From Polynucleobacter parvulilacunae (lineage in GTDB: Bacteria; Pseudomonadota; Gammaproteobacteria; Burkholderiales; Burkholderiaceae), in contig NZ_JACVPW010000001.1 in the NCBI RefSeq assembly GCF_018881715.1, positions 955,337 to 1,019,336 on the forward strand: a DNA stretch of 64,000 bases, in the 5' to 3' direction. Below the pieces are notes generated by a model. It was not told the DNA's origin. It saw only the letters and a list, made by a program, of their open reading frames with translations, and ran no database searches. Positions 47,801 through 60,013 of the stretch are shown here, in pieces. Every line of letters begins with the position of its first letter. The stretch's first letter is position 1. A program made the position numbers and the translations under genes.

Positions 47801-48382
47801 TCAAGTTCTCGTGAGCGTAAGCAGTTCTTGGATGCTCAATCAGCTGACCTGAACGAAGCGATGCAGACTTTGACAGATGCGATTGCCAAGATTGATGCGG
47901 AAACTCGCGATCTCTTGCAAGGTACTTTTGATCAGGTCAATACCCACTTTGGCAAACTCTTCCCAGAATTGTTCGGTGGTGGTCATGCTGAGTTAGTAAT
48001 GACTGGCGAAGAGATTTTGGATTCTGGAGTGCAGGTAATGGCTCAGCCTCCTGGCAAGAAGAACAGCTCTATTTACCTCCTCTCTGGTGGTGAAAAGGCA
48101 TTGACTGCAATTGCCTTGGTGTTCTCGCTCTTCCTCTTGAACCCAGCCCCATTCTGCTTGCTTGATGAGGTTGACGCTCCTTTGGACGATGCAAATACCT
48201 TGCGTTATGCAAATCTAGTTGCCAAAATGTCTGATAAGACACAGTTTTTGTTTATCTCACACAACAAGATCACCATGGAAATCGCCAATCAATTAATTGG
48301 TGTCACGATGCAAGAGCAGGGCGTTTCCCGCATTGTTGCGGTGGACATTTCTTCTGCTGTTTCAATGGTAGAGGCCGCCTAA
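44861..48382 (+). CDS. smc: Chromosome segregation protein SMC
   Basis: Condensin ATPase that organises and separates sister chromosomes. Walker A GPNGCGKSN is at residues 31-39; two long coiled coils (about 170-500 and 660-1020) flank a hinge near 510-650; signature LLSGGEKALTAIA and Walker B CLLDEVDAPLDD come at the end. The 1173-residue length is normal. The start is GTG, with weak ribosome-site support. The stop is directly followed by the ATG of zipA without a gap. Short antisense frames inside it are shadows. Confidence 0.96.
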   Translation: MQLKSIKLSGFKSFVDPTHFEMPGQLIGVVGPNGCGKSNIIDAVRWVLGESRASELRGESMQDVIFNGSGLRKPSGRASVELIFDNTEGRAQGQWSAFTELGIKRVLTRDGNSSYYVNNQVVRRKDIQDIFLGTGMGPRGYAIIGQGTINRILEAKPEELRVFLEEAAGVSKYKERRKETASRLEDTVENLTRVEDILRELDQQLTRLEKQATVAERHAELSTQMKSQQQLLWFVRQTEAGKEQERHANGIRDTQVNLEEQTAKLRHAEAELETMRTQQYALQDKVSQAQGDLYQTNSDVSQVEAQIHYVQEARQRLQQQTQDLQAQLQRWTVQETDAAQAQRTTEHELSLAAEKEQTLLADLNGLQEQMPSREETYQNASRDLNNARDSLATIEQRLASLGERLRSISAQSDELKGRENRLTIELDGLRRPDAEALQMAIDRQAMAARKVEEAKQRAGETQQRVPAADEARNAAQQKIQEANQNLAQTEAKLTALTALQASVQAQGKIGPWLESKGLKESKRLWQELKVESGWEAALESVLRERLAAVTAKSVQETLALANDAPPSRLAILLTEEITPAHTSAPADFTPLLSRVQSAGAPRLTSVLQEWLDNIYIASSLEDALHRREKLPAGGAFVTQQGHLVSRVGVQLYAADSEQAGMLARAQEMESLEKQLRAQQLMQSELKGELDQCAANYQAAHQAAEQARENAEHAVQEAHGFEVERMQLTQAEEQYSQRAAQIQGELSELRQQMEQMTQTQEQSAAELNESEESKQGLQEALQVAQEKLERSTEERDRLRESLRAAEMAAQEAAFATRSLQQRIADLQRDQSTARTQIMEIQDKHDSASQELETLSDEEAQDKLQGLLLARSAREAALANARTEQDALLHQLREADELRMQVERSLQPMRDKVVDLQLREQAARLNFEQFATLLSDAEADLTALEANFSADLKVGALQSEVNRLSAEIASLGPVNMAALDELSSSRERKQFLDAQSADLNEAMQTLTDAIAKIDAETRDLLQGTFDQVNTHFGKLFPELFGGGHAELVMTGEEILDSGVQVMAQPPGKKNSSIYLLSGGEKALTAIALVFSLFLLNPAPFCLLDEVDAPLDDANTLRYANLVAKMSDKTQFLFISHNKITMEIANQLIGVTMQEQGVSRIVAVDISSAVSMVEAA

Positions 48383-49453
48383 ATGTATGTAGAACAAATC
48401 ATGACGATGTTGGGTTTGTCTGATTTGCAATTGGCATTGGCGGTTATTGGGCTGCTGATCTTGATATCGGTAGCTGTCATCAATATCAAATACTCGCGCG
48501 CACGTCGTAAAGCGAAAGAGCTGAGCGAATATTCTTTGGATGATCGTTTTGCACGTGAGCCTAGCTTTGGCCAGGGATTTGCTGATGGTGATGCCGGACG
48601 CGCTGAACCTAGTTTCGGTGAGGCGATCACAACAATCTCCGCCCCAGAAAAGTTTGCTATTGATCCTCGTATTGATTGCGTCATTACCCTACGCTTTGAC
48701 GAGGCTATCAGTGGCGCAGAGATTCTGGAAGAAATTCATGCTTGGGCTGATCTAGAAGCTCAATCGACTGCGCGCTGGATGTGCGAAGGTTTGAATGCTG
48801 ATATTGACGCAGCCGAAGACTGGGAAGAAATTAAGGCTGAAGGTTCTTATTCAGAATTACAACTCGCGATCCAGTTGGCAAGCCGTAAGGGCCCAATTGG
48901 CGTTTTAGAGTTATCTGATTTTTGCTCCCGCGCTCAGGCGCTTGCGGAGACCTTGGGCTCACAAATCGATATGCCTAGTGTGAGCACCATGCTCGATAGC
49001 GCTAAAGAATTAGATGTAATGGCAGCAGAGAGTGATATTCAATTGAGTATTAATGTACTTTTTGATGAGCCATGTCCTTGGGGTAACTTCGATGCGCTGA
49101 TGCGTCAACGTGGTTTCAAGTTGGCTCGCAATGGCCGTCAATACGAATATCAAAGCAAGGGTCTGGTGCTGTTCAATAGCAGCGACTTGGATCCTAATAG
49201 GTCCGTTACTCAAGTCACTCTATTGCTAGAAGTTCCTTTGGTCCCGCAAGAAGAGCGTGCATTTGAAAGAATGCTGGCTGAGGGAGTTGAGATTGCGCAA
49301 GCAGCTCATGGTCGCTTGGTTGATGACAATGGCATTAATTTAAGTGAAGCTGCAGTCATCAGCATTCGTCAGCACCTCGATATTCTCTATGCCAATCTTG
49401 AGAAATCTGGTATTCCTGCCGGATCTTCTACAGCTAGCAGACTATTTAGCTAG
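48383..49453 (+). CDS. zipA: Cell division protein ZipA homologue
   Basis: Membrane tether of the FtsZ ring. It has a single N-terminal helix (LQLALAVIGLLILISVAVI), a basic RARRKAKE stretch, a variable acidic/Ser-rich linker and a C-terminal FtsZ-binding domain (about residues 200-335). It is 356 residues and lies between smc and ligA, the usual arrangement in this bacterial group. The sequence is divergent from E. coli ZipA, so the call rests on architecture, the C-terminal domain and position. Confidence 0.85.
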   Translation: MYVEQIMTMLGLSDLQLALAVIGLLILISVAVINIKYSRARRKAKELSEYSLDDRFAREPSFGQGFADGDAGRAEPSFGEAITTISAPEKFAIDPRIDCVITLRFDEAISGAEILEEIHAWADLEAQSTARWMCEGLNADIDAAEDWEEIKAEGSYSELQLAIQLASRKGPIGVLELSDFCSRAQALAETLGSQIDMPSVSTMLDSAKELDVMAAESDIQLSINVLFDEPCPWGNFDALMRQRGFKLARNGRQYEYQSKGLVLFNSSDLDPNRSVTQVTLLLEVPLVPQEERAFERMLAEGVEIAQAAHGRLVDDNGINLSEAAVISIRQHLDILYANLEKSGIPAGSSTASRLFS

Positions 49454-51478
<2,025 letters not shown>

Positions 51479-51498
51479 AAATTCTCTATCTACCTCTT

Positions 51499-52668
51499 AT
51501 GAAAAAACGTTTACTTACATTGATCTGTGCGATTGCTCTTGGAGCGTCCTTGATATCCTGCGGTGGAGGTGGTGGTAACGGGAGTAGTGGCTCAAATCCT
51601 CAGGCCCTTACACCCTGGAACGGTTTATATGATGGACTAAACACCATATACCTTCCTTATGCTGACGGCCAAATTACTACCGCAGCAGTTCCAACCATAT
51701 ATGCCAAGATAGGCGATCATCCAAGTGCTGTGGCTTTTGGGATGGATACTGGATCAACTGGTACTGTTGTATCTCCAGAGTATTTCACTCGGGGCACGGG
51801 GGATACTCTTCAAGGTCTTGGTAGCGTTACATACAGCAGCAGCGGCATTGTCTGGAGCGGTGAAGTCTGGCGCACCAAGGTTTCCTTGATGTCTAGCTCG
51901 ACCGAGGTTGTTGCCGAATCTTCGGTTGACGTCCTTATAGTTTCTGAGCAGACCTGCCTTGACCATGCAAGAGATTGCACACCAAAGCATTCTCCAACAG
52001 GGATTCATTTTATGGGCATTGGATTTAATTCTGGAACTGGATTTACTTGGCCTGCAAGCGTTGTGTCTGCGGCTGCCAACAACCCTTTTACTAACTTAAC
52101 TTACGCAAAAAATGTTCCTTTAAGCACCGTTAGAAAGGGATGGCTACTAACCAATCAGGGTGTTTATCTGGGGATGTCTAGTGAGTTAACTAAAAATTTT
52201 GCATTTGTTAAGTTAGAGCAAAATCCAGCTACTGCAGGCTCTTTAATTCCACTGTGGCAAAGTGCGCCTGCGGCTGTTGGGGTTAATGGGGTCGTCAAGC
52301 AAGGTATTTCATTAGTAGATACTGGTGTTGGGGAGATGTTGATATCACCAGTTGCTGCCAACGGTTATCCATCTGGGAATATGCCGCTAGGCGTCTTAGT
52401 GGAAGTTTTATTTCCAATTCAATCGCAACCGCAGCCTGCCTATTACAAATTTGTAGTTACCAGCCCATCAAATCCTGGATTAAATCCAATGACGCCTGGA
52501 ACAGTCATAATTTCTGAAGATACTTCTGGCATTGTATTTGTTAATACCGGAAGAAATTTCTTGCAAGGGTTTAATTATTTATATGATGGCGTCTCCGGTT
52601 ATGTGGGTTATGGAGATAACGCGAACGACGCTGCTAATCTTTATAGAGCAATTGTCCCAACACAATAG
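51499..52668 (+). CDS. Lipoprotein with two aspartic-protease-like DTG motifs
   Basis: A 389-residue secreted lipoprotein: signal peptide MKKRLLTLICAIALGASLIS, lipobox LIS-C (Cys21), then a Gly/Ser/Asn-rich linker. The mature protein has two DTG motifs, FGMDTGSTGTVVS (Asp83) and SLVDTGVGEMLIS (Asp274), about 190 residues apart, each followed by hydrophobic residues, plus a GIHFMGIGF segment between. That is the layout of a bilobed pepsin-like aspartic protease (family A1 or a related bacterial family), though a short non-catalytic variant is also possible. I do not recognise a named family. It lies 20 bases after ligA and directly before the Nudix gene. Confidence 0.72.
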   Translation: MKKRLLTLICAIALGASLISCGGGGGNGSSGSNPQALTPWNGLYDGLNTIYLPYADGQITTAAVPTIYAKIGDHPSAVAFGMDTGSTGTVVSPEYFTRGTGDTLQGLGSVTYSSSGIVWSGEVWRTKVSLMSSSTEVVAESSVDVLIVSEQTCLDHARDCTPKHSPTGIHFMGIGFNSGTGFTWPASVVSAAANNPFTNLTYAKNVPLSTVRKGWLLTNQGVYLGMSSELTKNFAFVKLEQNPATAGSLIPLWQSAPAAVGVNGVVKQGISLVDTGVGEMLISPVAANGYPSGNMPLGVLVEVLFPIQSQPQPAYYKFVVTSPSNPGLNPMTPGTVIISEDTSGIVFVNTGRNFLQGFNYLYDGVSGYVGYGDNANDAANLYRAIVPTQ

Positions 52669-53172
52669 ATGTCAATGTCTCTAGGTATTTTCGATTCTAT
52701 TGCTATTGAGGCGCTTAATACTAAGCATCAATGGCAATGCAACCAAATACTGGAATCTTCAGATCCATTTTCTCGTAGAACAAGTCAGGGTCACATTACC
52801 GCAAGCGGTTTGGTGATTAAGGAGGACCAAGTCCTGCTGATTTTTCATCCGTATATCAAGCGTTGGTTTCAACCGGGTGGACATATTGAAGAAGGCGATT
52901 CTCCAATTGACGCTGCAATTAGGGAGGTTTACGAAGAAACCGGTTATGTCTGTGAGCTGGACACTGACAATCAAGACCCAATTGATATTGATATTCACGA
53001 GATCCCTGAAAACCCCAAAAAGGGTGAGTGCGCTCATTTGCATATTGATCTACTTTATCGATTACGAGTGTTGCGACAAGAGCAATCTATGGAAGACATT
53101 GAATGCAAGTGGGTTACTTTTAGCGATATTGAAAGCATCCGCATTCAACGCGTTTTAGCTAAGTTAGTTTAA
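52669..53172 (+). CDS. Nudix hydrolase
   Basis: A 167-residue enzyme of the Nudix superfamily that cleaves nucleoside diphosphate-linked compounds. The Nudix box spans residues 71-93: GHIEEGD...REVYEETGY, with Asp77 in the place of the first conserved Glu and the metal-binding REVxEE intact. Its ATG follows the lipoprotein TAG with no gap, so the two are probably co-translated. The substrate is unknown. Its TAA lies in TTAA shared with the convergent glnD stop. Confidence 0.87.
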   Translation: MSMSLGIFDSIAIEALNTKHQWQCNQILESSDPFSRRTSQGHITASGLVIKEDQVLLIFHPYIKRWFQPGGHIEEGDSPIDAAIREVYEETGYVCELDTDNQDPIDIDIHEIPENPKKGECAHLHIDLLYRLRVLRQEQSMEDIECKWVTFSDIESIRIQRVLAKLV

Positions 53173-55766
53173 GCCCCCAAAGCCTCAAGTAATTCCGTCT
53201 CAAGCTGTATTTGTAACTTTGGATTCTTACCCAAGTTAGCAGCATCAAGAAGTAGTACGTCTTCCACTCGCTCACCAAGAGTATTGATGCGTGCTGTATG
53301 AATCGATACCTGATGTTTCGCTAATACTCTGGAGATCGTATAGAGAAGGCCGGTACGGTCACTTGCAGAGAGTGCCAGTGTGTAATAGCGGCCACGATCA
53401 TCTGGAACCATGTGCACTCGTGGCTGAATTGGGAATGTACGGGATTGTCTTGAGAGGCGACCCATACTTGGGTTGGGCAGCGGCTCACTATTGGTTAGTG
53501 CAGCTGTGAGTTCAAACTCCACCAATTGAATGATGTCGCGATAGCTACCACCTTCGTCTACCAAGTTACTGCCAGAAATCTGGAAGGTATCTAGAGCATA
53601 GCCATGACGGGTCGTATGAATGCGTGCATCCCAAATCGAGAAGCCATGTCTTTCAAAGTAGGCACAGATTCTGGCAAACAGATCTTCTTGGTCTTTTACA
53701 TAGACAGCTACTTGAAGGCCTTCGCCAATCGGAGAGAGTCTTGCTCTCACAATCGGTTGCTCACTATTGACCTTGTTATATAGGTGACGTGTGAGCCAGG
53801 CAATGTCGGAAGAGTCTTGTCTTAAGAAGAAAGCAACATCCAATTGTTTCCATAAGTCTTCGTAAGCATCATCATGAATGCCGTAAAGGCGCAATTTAGC
53901 TCTAGACTCTTCTTGATGCTGCGCCAACTCCGAAGAGGCATCTGGTTTTGCGCCACCCAATACTCTCAGTGTTGCGCGATACAAATCTTCTAAGAGTTTG
54001 CCTTTCCAGGCATTCCAAACTTTAGGGCTGGTGCCGCGCACATCAGCCACAGTCAGTAAATAAAGCGCAGTGAGGTGACGTTCGTCACCTACTTTTTTTG
54101 CAAATGCTCTCACTACATCTGGGTCTGTGATGTCTTGTTTCTGGGCTGTTTGGCTCATATTCAGATGTTCAGCTACCAGCCATACTAATAACTCGGTATC
54201 TTTCTTGTCCAGTCCATGTTCTTTAGCAAACTTACGCATGTCTGCTCTGCCCAGTTGTGAATGATCACCGCCACGTCCTTTGGCAATGTCATGGAAGAGC
54301 GCCGCAATAACGAGTAACCAAGGTTTCTCGAAGTGGGCAATGAGGCTGCTGCAGAAAGGAAACTCATGTGTATGTTCAACCACCATGAAGCGACGCACAT
54401 TCCGCAACACCATCAAGATGTGTTGATCAACGGTATAGACATGAAATAAGTCATGCTGCATCTGTCCCACGATTCTTCTAAAGGCGGGCAGATAGCGACC
54501 AAGTACGCTGCTGCGATTCATGAGATGAAACGCACGACTTACGCCCTCAGGTTGCTTCAATATCTCAATAAAGAGCGCTCTATTAACCGGGTCAGAACGC
54601 CACTTACCATCCATCTTAGTTCTGGCGTTATAGAGTGCCCTGAAGATTGTTGCCGATAGACTTTTGACATTCGATGTTTGAGCAAATACTAAGAAGGTTC
54701 TCAGAATCTGTTCCGGATGTTTCTGAAAGAGCTGGGGGTCGGTAATGTCCAATACACCTTGGCGCTCAATGAAATGCTCATTGCCTTCACCAGGAATGGC
54801 AAGGATAGTTTTGGACTCTTGCGGAAAGAGGAGGGCCTCAATGTTTTGCAAGAGAACGTCATTCAACTGTGTAACCGCTTTAGCTGCCCAATAGTAGCGA
54901 CGCATGATTGCTTCGCTGGCTTGACGTGAGGATTCTTCTGTAATGCCCATAGACGCTGCCAATGCCGCTTGCAAGTCAAAGGCCAGAACATCTTGCCTGC
55001 GCCCTGCCAGCAAATGTAAGTTGGTACGTAGAGTTTCCAGAAAACGCTGATTACGGTTTAGCTCAGTGAGCTCCCGTTGAGTGATAAGCCCGGCTTCATT
55101 GAGGTCCTTGAAGGTATTGCCCAGCAAAGCGGCTTTACTCACCCAAGAAATCACCTGTAAATCACGTAAACCGCCAGGGCTCTCTTTGCAATTAGGCTCC
55201 AAAGAATAGGGAGTATTCTGGTATTTGTAGTGACGCTGAATCTGCTCGGCTTGTTTTGCTTGGAAGAAGGCTTTTGGATCCATCGCCGCCTCAAAAGCTT
55301 TAGCAAAGTCTTTGAATAATGCCTTCTTGCCACAAATTAATCGCGCTTCTAAGAGCGAGGTGCGTACGGTAATGTCTTGTTCAGATTCGGAGATGCACTC
55401 AGCCACAGTTCTGACTGCAGAGCCAATTTCTAATCCAGTATCCCAGCAGCTTGCAACAAATTGCTCAACTTGTTTTGATAAGGCCCTGGCTTTTTCTTCC
55501 TCTGCTGGCAGCAGAATCAGAATATCAATATCGGAGTAGGGAAATAAAGCGCCTCTACCAAAACCACCGACCGCTACTAAGGTAGCTTCGTTAGTTAGGC
55601 CACAACTATTCCATAGGTGATCGAGGAGCTGGTCGCTTAGTTTGGAAAGTTGCTTAGTTAACTTACCAACTGCTTGTGTATTGCGAAACTCAGCGTAAGC
55701 CACCTCGCGGGCAGCACGTAGGCTAGCTGTATCAATAATTTTGCTGGCTGCCTGCGTATTGCTCAT
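53169..55766 (-). CDS. glnD: [Protein-PII] uridylyltransferase / uridylyl-removing enzyme
   Basis: Sensor of glutamine that adds or removes UMP on PII proteins. N-terminal nucleotidyltransferase motif [16 protein letters not shown] (about residues 67-82) with catalytic Asp pair, HD domain for removal ([13 protein letters not shown], near residue 490), and two C-terminal ACT domains that bind glutamine. At 865 residues it is complete. It follows map by 4 bases on the same strand, the classic map-glnD pairing beside rpsB. Confidence 0.96.
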   Translation of the reverse strand: MSNTQAASKIIDTASLRAAREVAYAEFRNTQAVGKLTKQLSKLSDQLLDHLWNSCGLTNEATLVAVGGFGRGALFPYSDIDILILLPAEEEKARALSKQVEQFVASCWDTGLEIGSAVRTVAECISESEQDITVRTSLLEARLICGKKALFKDFAKAFEAAMDPKAFFQAKQAEQIQRHYKYQNTPYSLEPNCKESPGGLRDLQVISWVSKAALLGNTFKDLNEAGLITQRELTELNRNQRFLETLRTNLHLLAGRRQDVLAFDLQAALAASMGITEESSRQASEAIMRRYYWAAKAVTQLNDVLLQNIEALLFPQESKTILAIPGEGNEHFIERQGVLDITDPQLFQKHPEQILRTFLVFAQTSNVKSLSATIFRALYNARTKMDGKWRSDPVNRALFIEILKQPEGVSRAFHLMNRSSVLGRYLPAFRRIVGQMQHDLFHVYTVDQHILMVLRNVRRFMVVEHTHEFPFCSSLIAHFEKPWLLVIAALFHDIAKGRGGDHSQLGRADMRKFAKEHGLDKKDTELLVWLVAEHLNMSQTAQKQDITDPDVVRAFAKKVGDERHLTALYLLTVADVRGTSPKVWNAWKGKLLEDLYRATLRVLGGAKPDASSELAQHQEESRAKLRLYGIHDDAYEDLWKQLDVAFFLRQDSSDIAWLTRHLYNKVNSEQPIVRARLSPIGEGLQVAVYVKDQEDLFARICAYFERHGFSIWDARIHTTRHGYALDTFQISGSNLVDEGGSYRDIIQLVEFELTAALTNSEPLPNPSMGRLSRQSRTFPIQPRVHMVPDDRGRYYTLALSASDRTGLLYTISRVLAKHQVSIHTARINTLGERVEDVLLLDAANLGKNPKLQIQLETELLEALGA

Positions 55767-55770
55767 GGAT

Positions 55771-56607
55771 TTAAGCGCTTGCTACTGAAGGTCTAAATGA
55801 AAGGCCCTTAACGCAATCTGGAGGAGGATTACTTCCCTCTGACCAAGTCAGCACTTCAACACCAGTTTTCGTAACTAAAAGGGTGTGTTCCCACTGGGCT
55901 GAGAGGCTGCGATCCTTTGTCTTCACAGTCCATTGATCAGGCATAGTGCGAATATCGCGCTTGCCAGCATTAATCATCGGCTCAATTGTGAACGTCATAC
56001 CAGCTTCTAGTTTTTCACCAGTACCAGGTTTTCCATAGTGAAGAATTTGTGGATCTTGGTGAAACACTTTGCCAATGCCATGTCCGCAATATTCGCGTAC
56101 AACTGAGTAACCTGCTTTTTCAGCATGCGTCTGAATCACGTGACCAATGTCACCTAATGATGCGCCTGGTTTAACTTGAGCAATACCAAGCCACATGCAT
56201 TCAAAAGTAATTTGTGTGAGACGTTTTGCCATGACGGAAACTTCACCCACCATAAACATGCGACTGGTGTCGCCGTAGTAACCATCGGGAGTGATGACAG
56301 TAATGTCCAGATTGACAACATCACCCGTCTTGAGAACTTTTTCGCCAGGAATGCCGTGACAAATCACATCATTCACTGAGGTGCAAATTGATGCTGGAAA
56401 AGGAGGGTAGCCAGGAGGTTGATAGTTCAACGGCGCAGGAATGGTCTTTTGGACATCGCGCATATATTCATAGCAAATCCGATCCAGTTCACCCGTAGTG
56501 ACTCCGGCTTTAACGTGGGGAGCCACATGATCTATCACTTCGCTGGCTAAGCGGCCGGCCTCGCGCATCCCAAGGATGTCTTTTTCTGCGTTAAATACAC
56601 TATTCAT
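55771..56607 (-). CDS. map: Methionine aminopeptidase, type I
   Basis: Removes the N-terminal methionine of new proteins. Dimetal ligands: Asp101 (NLDITV), Asp113 (YGDTS), His176 (GHGIGK), Glu209 (TIEP), Glu240 (WEHT); His84 in CHGIPG is the conserved auxiliary histidine. It has 278 residues, with one extra residue between the two Asp ligands compared with E. coli. Divergent from rpsB and co-directional with glnD. Confidence 0.96.
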   Translation of the reverse strand: MNSVFNAEKDILGMREAGRLASEVIDHVAPHVKAGVTTGELDRICYEYMRDVQKTIPAPLNYQPPGYPPFPASICTSVNDVICHGIPGEKVLKTGDVVNLDITVITPDGYYGDTSRMFMVGEVSVMAKRLTQITFECMWLGIAQVKPGASLGDIGHVIQTHAEKAGYSVVREYCGHGIGKVFHQDPQILHYGKPGTGEKLEAGMTFTIEPMINAGKRDIRTMPDQWTVKTKDRSLSAQWEHTLLVTKTGVEVLTWSEGSNPPPDCVKGLSFRPSVASA

Positions 56608-56649
56608 GCCTTGATTATCAACGACTTGGGCAGTTTTAGTTTGCTTGAA

Positions 56650-56668
56650 TTGCCTAAAATTTAGGCAA
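56650..56668. repeat. Palindrome between map and rpsB
   Basis: TTGCCTAAA-A-TTTAGGCAA: perfect 9-bp arms around one base, in the 268-base divergent region. No T-run follows, so it is not a terminator; possible operator for map or rpsB. Confidence 0.35.
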
Positions 56669-56761
56669 ATATCCCATTTTTGGGGCTTCTGGAGGGTATT
56701 TTGAGGGTAGGCCTCCCTTCTTGCCTGGGGGTAAAGGTGGCTAGAGCATTGATATTTAAGC

Positions 56762-56850
56762 TATAATTTTGGTCTCAGGTCTATTTTGGACTTGAAATCG
56801 CGAGTTGAGCCTTCCAGGGTGGCGTTTTTTAGCGCAGCTAGGACTCAACT
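56762..56850 (+). promoter_or_regulatory. rpsB promoter -10 and structured leader
   Basis: A perfect TATAAT lies at 56762-56767 (no clear -35). Downstream, AGTTGAG (56803-56809) pairs with CTCAACT (56844-56850) enclosing a GC-rich inner region with GGCG...AGCGC, forming a leader hairpin 25 bases before rpsB. Ribosomal protein S2 mRNAs in other bacteria have autoregulatory leaders, so a similar role is possible here. Confidence 0.45.
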
Positions 56851-56875
56851 TTAGAAACAACCCTTAGGAGAAGTT

Positions 56876-57625
56876 ATGTCAGTAACTATGCGTCAAATGC
56901 TGGAAGCCGGTTGCCATTTTGGTCACCAAACCCGTTTCTGGTCCCCAAGAATGGCCCCTTACATTTTCGGCCATCGCAACAAAATCCACATCATCAACTT
57001 AGAAAAAACATTGCCAATGTTTCAGGACGCCCTGAAATTTGCAAAACAAGTTGCTGCTAATCGTGGCACGATTTTATTTGTTGGTACTAAGCGTCAATCA
57101 CGCGAGATCATTGCTGAAGAAGCTGCTCGTGCTGGTATGCCTTACATCGACAGCCGTTGGTTGGGCGGTACGCTCACCAACTTCAAAACTGTTAAAGGTT
57201 CCCTCAAGCGTTTGAAAGACATGGCAGTTGCTAAAGAAGCTGGTGACTGGGAAAAGCTTTCTAAGAAAGAAGCTTTGACTAATGACCGTGATCTCGACAA
57301 GTTGCAAAAAGCACTTGGCGGTATTCAAGATTTGAACGGTGTTCCTGATGCGATTTTCGTAGTGGACGTTGGCTATCACAAGATTGCTATTACAGAAGCT
57401 AACAAGCTTGGTATTCCAGTCATTGCTGTTGTTGATACCAACCACTCACCAGAAGGTGTTGATTACATCATCCCTGGTAACGATGACTCCAGCAAAGCAG
57501 TTCTTCTCTACGCTCGCGGTATTGCTGATGCAATCCTCGAAGGTAAAGCTAACTCTGTTCAAGAAATCTTGACAGCAGTTAAAGAAGGCGAAGAAGAGTT
57601 CGTTGAAGAAGGGAAAGCTGAATAA
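56876..57625 (+). CDS. rpsB: 30S ribosomal protein S2
   Basis: Full-length S2 (249 residues) with the characteristic start [20 protein letters not shown], the [14 protein letters not shown] segment and the [23 protein letters not shown] stretch. It has the strong Shine-Dalgarno TTAGGAGA. Codon bias indicates high expression. Its last A overlaps the tsf start (TAATG). Confidence 0.98.
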   Translation: MSVTMRQMLEAGCHFGHQTRFWSPRMAPYIFGHRNKIHIINLEKTLPMFQDALKFAKQVAANRGTILFVGTKRQSREIIAEEAARAGMPYIDSRWLGGTLTNFKTVKGSLKRLKDMAVAKEAGDWEKLSKKEALTNDRDLDKLQKALGGIQDLNGVPDAIFVVDVGYHKIAITEANKLGIPVIAVVDTNHSPEGVDYIIPGNDDSSKAVLLYARGIADAILEGKANSVQEILTAVKEGEEEFVEEGKAE

Positions 57626-58509
57626 TGGCCGCTATTACCGCTGCAATGGTTGGCGAGTTACGCGCCAAAACTGATGCTCCGATGATGGAGTGTAAAAAGG
57701 CTTTGACTGAGGCTGATGGTGATATGGCTCGCGCAGAAGAAATTCTGCGCGTTAAGCTTGGTAGCAAAGCTGGTAAAGCGGCTTCACGTGTAACGGCTGA
57801 AGGTATTGTTGCAGCTTCTATCAATGGCGCTACTGGTGCATTGTTGGAAGTGAACTGCGAAACCGATTTCGTTTCTAAGAACGATGACTTCTTGGCATTT
57901 ACAGATGCGTGCGTTAAGTTGGTTGCTGAAAAGAACCCGGCTGACGTTGCTGCATTGTTGGCCTTGCCAATGAATGGCCAAACTGTTGATGAAGTTCGTA
58001 GCGCATTGATCGGTAAGATCGGCGAGAACATCATGCCACGTCGCTTCAAGCGTTTCGCTGGTAGCAACAAGTTGGTTTCTTACCTCCATGGCACTCGTAT
58101 TGGTGTAGTGGTTGAGTTCGAAGGCGATGACACTGCTGCTAAAGACGTTGCAATGCACATTGCTGCGATGAAGCCAGTGGCTTTGTCCATGGCTGATGTT
58201 CCTGCTGAAGCAATTGCTATTGAGCGTAGCGTTGCTGTTCAAAAAGCTGCTGAATCTGGCAAACCACCAGAAATCGTTGAAAAGATGGTTGAAGGTTCTA
58301 TTCAGAAGTACCTCAAAGAGGTTTCTTTGTTGAACCAGACATTCGTTAAGAACGACAAGCAAACTGTTGAGCAAATGCTCAAGGCTGCAAATACAACAAT
58401 CAAGGGTTTCACCATGTTTGTTGTAGGCGAGGGCATTGAGAAGCGTCAAGACGACTTTGCGGCTGAAGTGGCTGCACAGGTAGCTGCCGCCTCTAAAGCA
58501 ACTGCTTAA
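57625..58509 (+). CDS. tsf: Elongation factor Ts
   Basis: Nucleotide exchange factor for EF-Tu. N-terminal UBA-like motif [17 protein letters not shown], core [13 protein letters not shown]; 294 residues. It overlaps rpsB by one base and is followed by a long terminator. A 221-codon open frame on the opposite strand is only a shadow of its codon usage. Confidence 0.98.
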   Translation: MAAITAAMVGELRAKTDAPMMECKKALTEADGDMARAEEILRVKLGSKAGKAASRVTAEGIVAASINGATGALLEVNCETDFVSKNDDFLAFTDACVKLVAEKNPADVAALLALPMNGQTVDEVRSALIGKIGENIMPRRFKRFAGSNKLVSYLHGTRIGVVVEFEGDDTAAKDVAMHIAAMKPVALSMADVPAEAIAIERSVAVQKAAESGKPPEIVEKMVEGSIQKYLKEVSLLNQTFVKNDKQTVEQMLKAANTTIKGFTMFVVGEGIEKRQDDFAAEVAAQVAAASKATA

Positions 58510-58549
58510 TTAGCCAGTTTGGGGCTTGCCCCAGAGCTTAGTTATACCC

Positions 58550-58585
58550 AAAAGGGCATAGAAACCTTAGTTTCTGTGCCCTTTT
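58550..58585 (+). terminator. Terminator after rpsB-tsf
   Basis: AAAAGGGCATAGAAAC pairs with GTTTCTGTGCCCTTTT (one G-U), a 16-bp stem ending in a T-run, 41 bases after tsf. It separates the rpsB-tsf transcript from pyrH onward. Confidence 0.9.
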
Positions 58586-58613
58586 CTTTGATCCCTCCCA
58601 AGCCCTTTATAAT
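58586..58613 (+). promoter_or_regulatory. Candidate promoter of the pyrH operon
   Basis: A perfect -10 TATAAT (58608-58613) with a poor -35 (CTTTGA or similar, 16-base spacing) directly after the terminator. A short palindrome AAGTAA-A-TTACTT lies at 58658-58670 in the leader. The -35 is weak, so this is tentative. Confidence 0.45.
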
Positions 58614-58694
58614 TTGGCTGAGATATTAAAAAGTGCTTAAAGATCAATAAGCTAAGTAAGTAAATTACTTGGCAAATTACGGAAAATAAAAAAG

Positions 58695-59405
58695 ATGCCA
58701 GCCTACAAACGAGTCCTCCTAAAACTATCTGGTGAAGCCCTTATGGGTGATGATGCTTTTGGCATTAATCCAATAACCATTGATTCCATGGTGAAAGAGA
58801 TAGCTGATGTAGTAAACAGTGGCGTGCAGTTAGCTATTGTTATCGGCGGCGGAAATATTTTCCGCGGCGTTGCAGGAGGTGCTGCTGGCATGGATCGTGC
58901 AACAGCCGATTACATGGGTATGTTGGCAACTATGATGAATTCTCTGGCATTGCAAGATGCACTCCGCCAAAAAGGCGTTGAAGCGCGTGTGCAATCCGCT
59001 CTTCGTATGGATCAAGTGGTTGAGCCTTACATTCGTCCACGCGCTATTCGTGCGATGGGTGAGGGCAAAGTAGTCATCTTTGCTGCTGGAACTGGAAATC
59101 CATTCTTTACCACCGACACCGCAGCCGCATTGCGTGGGGCGGAGATGGGTGTTGAGATTATGCTCAAAGCAACTAAGGTGGATGGTATCTACAGCGCGGA
59201 TCCGGTAAAAGATCCAAGCGCAACTTTATATAAAACGATTACGTTTGACGAAGCATTAATCAAGAATCTACAGGTCATGGATGCAACTGCTTTTGCATTG
59301 TGTCGTGATCGCAAATTACCAATCAAAGTATTTTCAATTCTCAAGCCAGGCGCATTAATGCGTGTAGTGCAAGGTGAACCTGAAGGTACTTTGGTTCACG
59401 TTTAA
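58695..59405 (+). CDS. pyrH: Uridylate kinase
   Basis: Phosphorylates UMP to UDP; the bacterial hexameric amino-acid-kinase-fold enzyme. It has the KLSGEAL start, GGGNIFRG, the [12 protein letters not shown] loop and [13 protein letters not shown]. 236 residues, complete. First gene of the run pyrH, frr, uppS, cdsA, dxr, rseP. Confidence 0.97.
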   Translation: MPAYKRVLLKLSGEALMGDDAFGINPITIDSMVKEIADVVNSGVQLAIVIGGGNIFRGVAGGAAGMDRATADYMGMLATMMNSLALQDALRQKGVEARVQSALRMDQVVEPYIRPRAIRAMGEGKVVIFAAGTGNPFFTTDTAAALRGAEMGVEIMLKATKVDGIYSADPVKDPSATLYKTITFDEALIKNLQVMDATAFALCRDRKLPIKVFSILKPGALMRVVQGEPEGTLVHV

Positions 59406-59429
59406 GGTACATGTTTAATAGGGGGCCTG

Positions 59430-59990
59430 ATGTCTGCAGCAGAAATTAAAACCAATACCAATCAAAAGATGGAAAAGTCTCTTGAGGCTTTGAAGACCAA
59501 TTTAGCCAAGATTCGTTCTGGCCGTGCTAACCCGGGAATTTTGGAGCACATTCATGTGGATTACTACGGTAACCCAACACCATTAAGTCAGGTTGCTAGC
59601 TTAGGTTTAGCAGATGCACGCACCATTAATGTTCAGCCATTTGAAAAGACCATGGTTGCGGCGATTGAGAAAGCAATTCGCGATTCCGACTTGGGTTTAA
59701 ACCCAGCATCCCAAGGCACGGTAATCCGCGTGCCAATGCCTGCATTGACTGAAGAGCGCCGCCGTGATCTCACTAAGGTTGTGAAGAATGAGGGTGAAGA
59801 AACCAAGATTGCTGTTCGTAATTTGCGCCGTGATGCGAATGAACATTTAAAGCGCCTTACTAAGGATAAAGAAATTTCCGAGGATGAAGAGCGTCGTGCT
59901 ACTGATGAAATTCAGAAGATGACCGATAAAGCGGTGATCGATGTCGATAAGATCGTTTCTGAAAAAGAAAAAGAGATCATGACGGTTTAA
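59430..59990 (+). CDS. frr: Ribosome recycling factor
   Basis: Splits post-termination ribosomes with EF-G. The family signatures [19 protein letters not shown] and [13 protein letters not shown] are intact, and the length (186) is right. 24 bases after pyrH. Confidence 0.98.
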   Translation: MSAAEIKTNTNQKMEKSLEALKTNLAKIRSGRANPGILEHIHVDYYGNPTPLSQVASLGLADARTINVQPFEKTMVAAIEKAIRDSDLGLNPASQGTVIRVPMPALTEERRRDLTKVVKNEGEETKIAVRNLRRDANEHLKRLTKDKEISEDEERRATDEIQKMTDKAVIDVDKIVSEKEKEIMTV

Positions 59991-60013
59991 CCCCGTCCTG
60001 ACTTTAGTTTTTC

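Noticed and set aside
57784..58449. A 221-codon open frame antisense to tsf
   Set aside because: It arises from the strong codon bias of tsf; the translation has no recognisable domain and no ribosome site.
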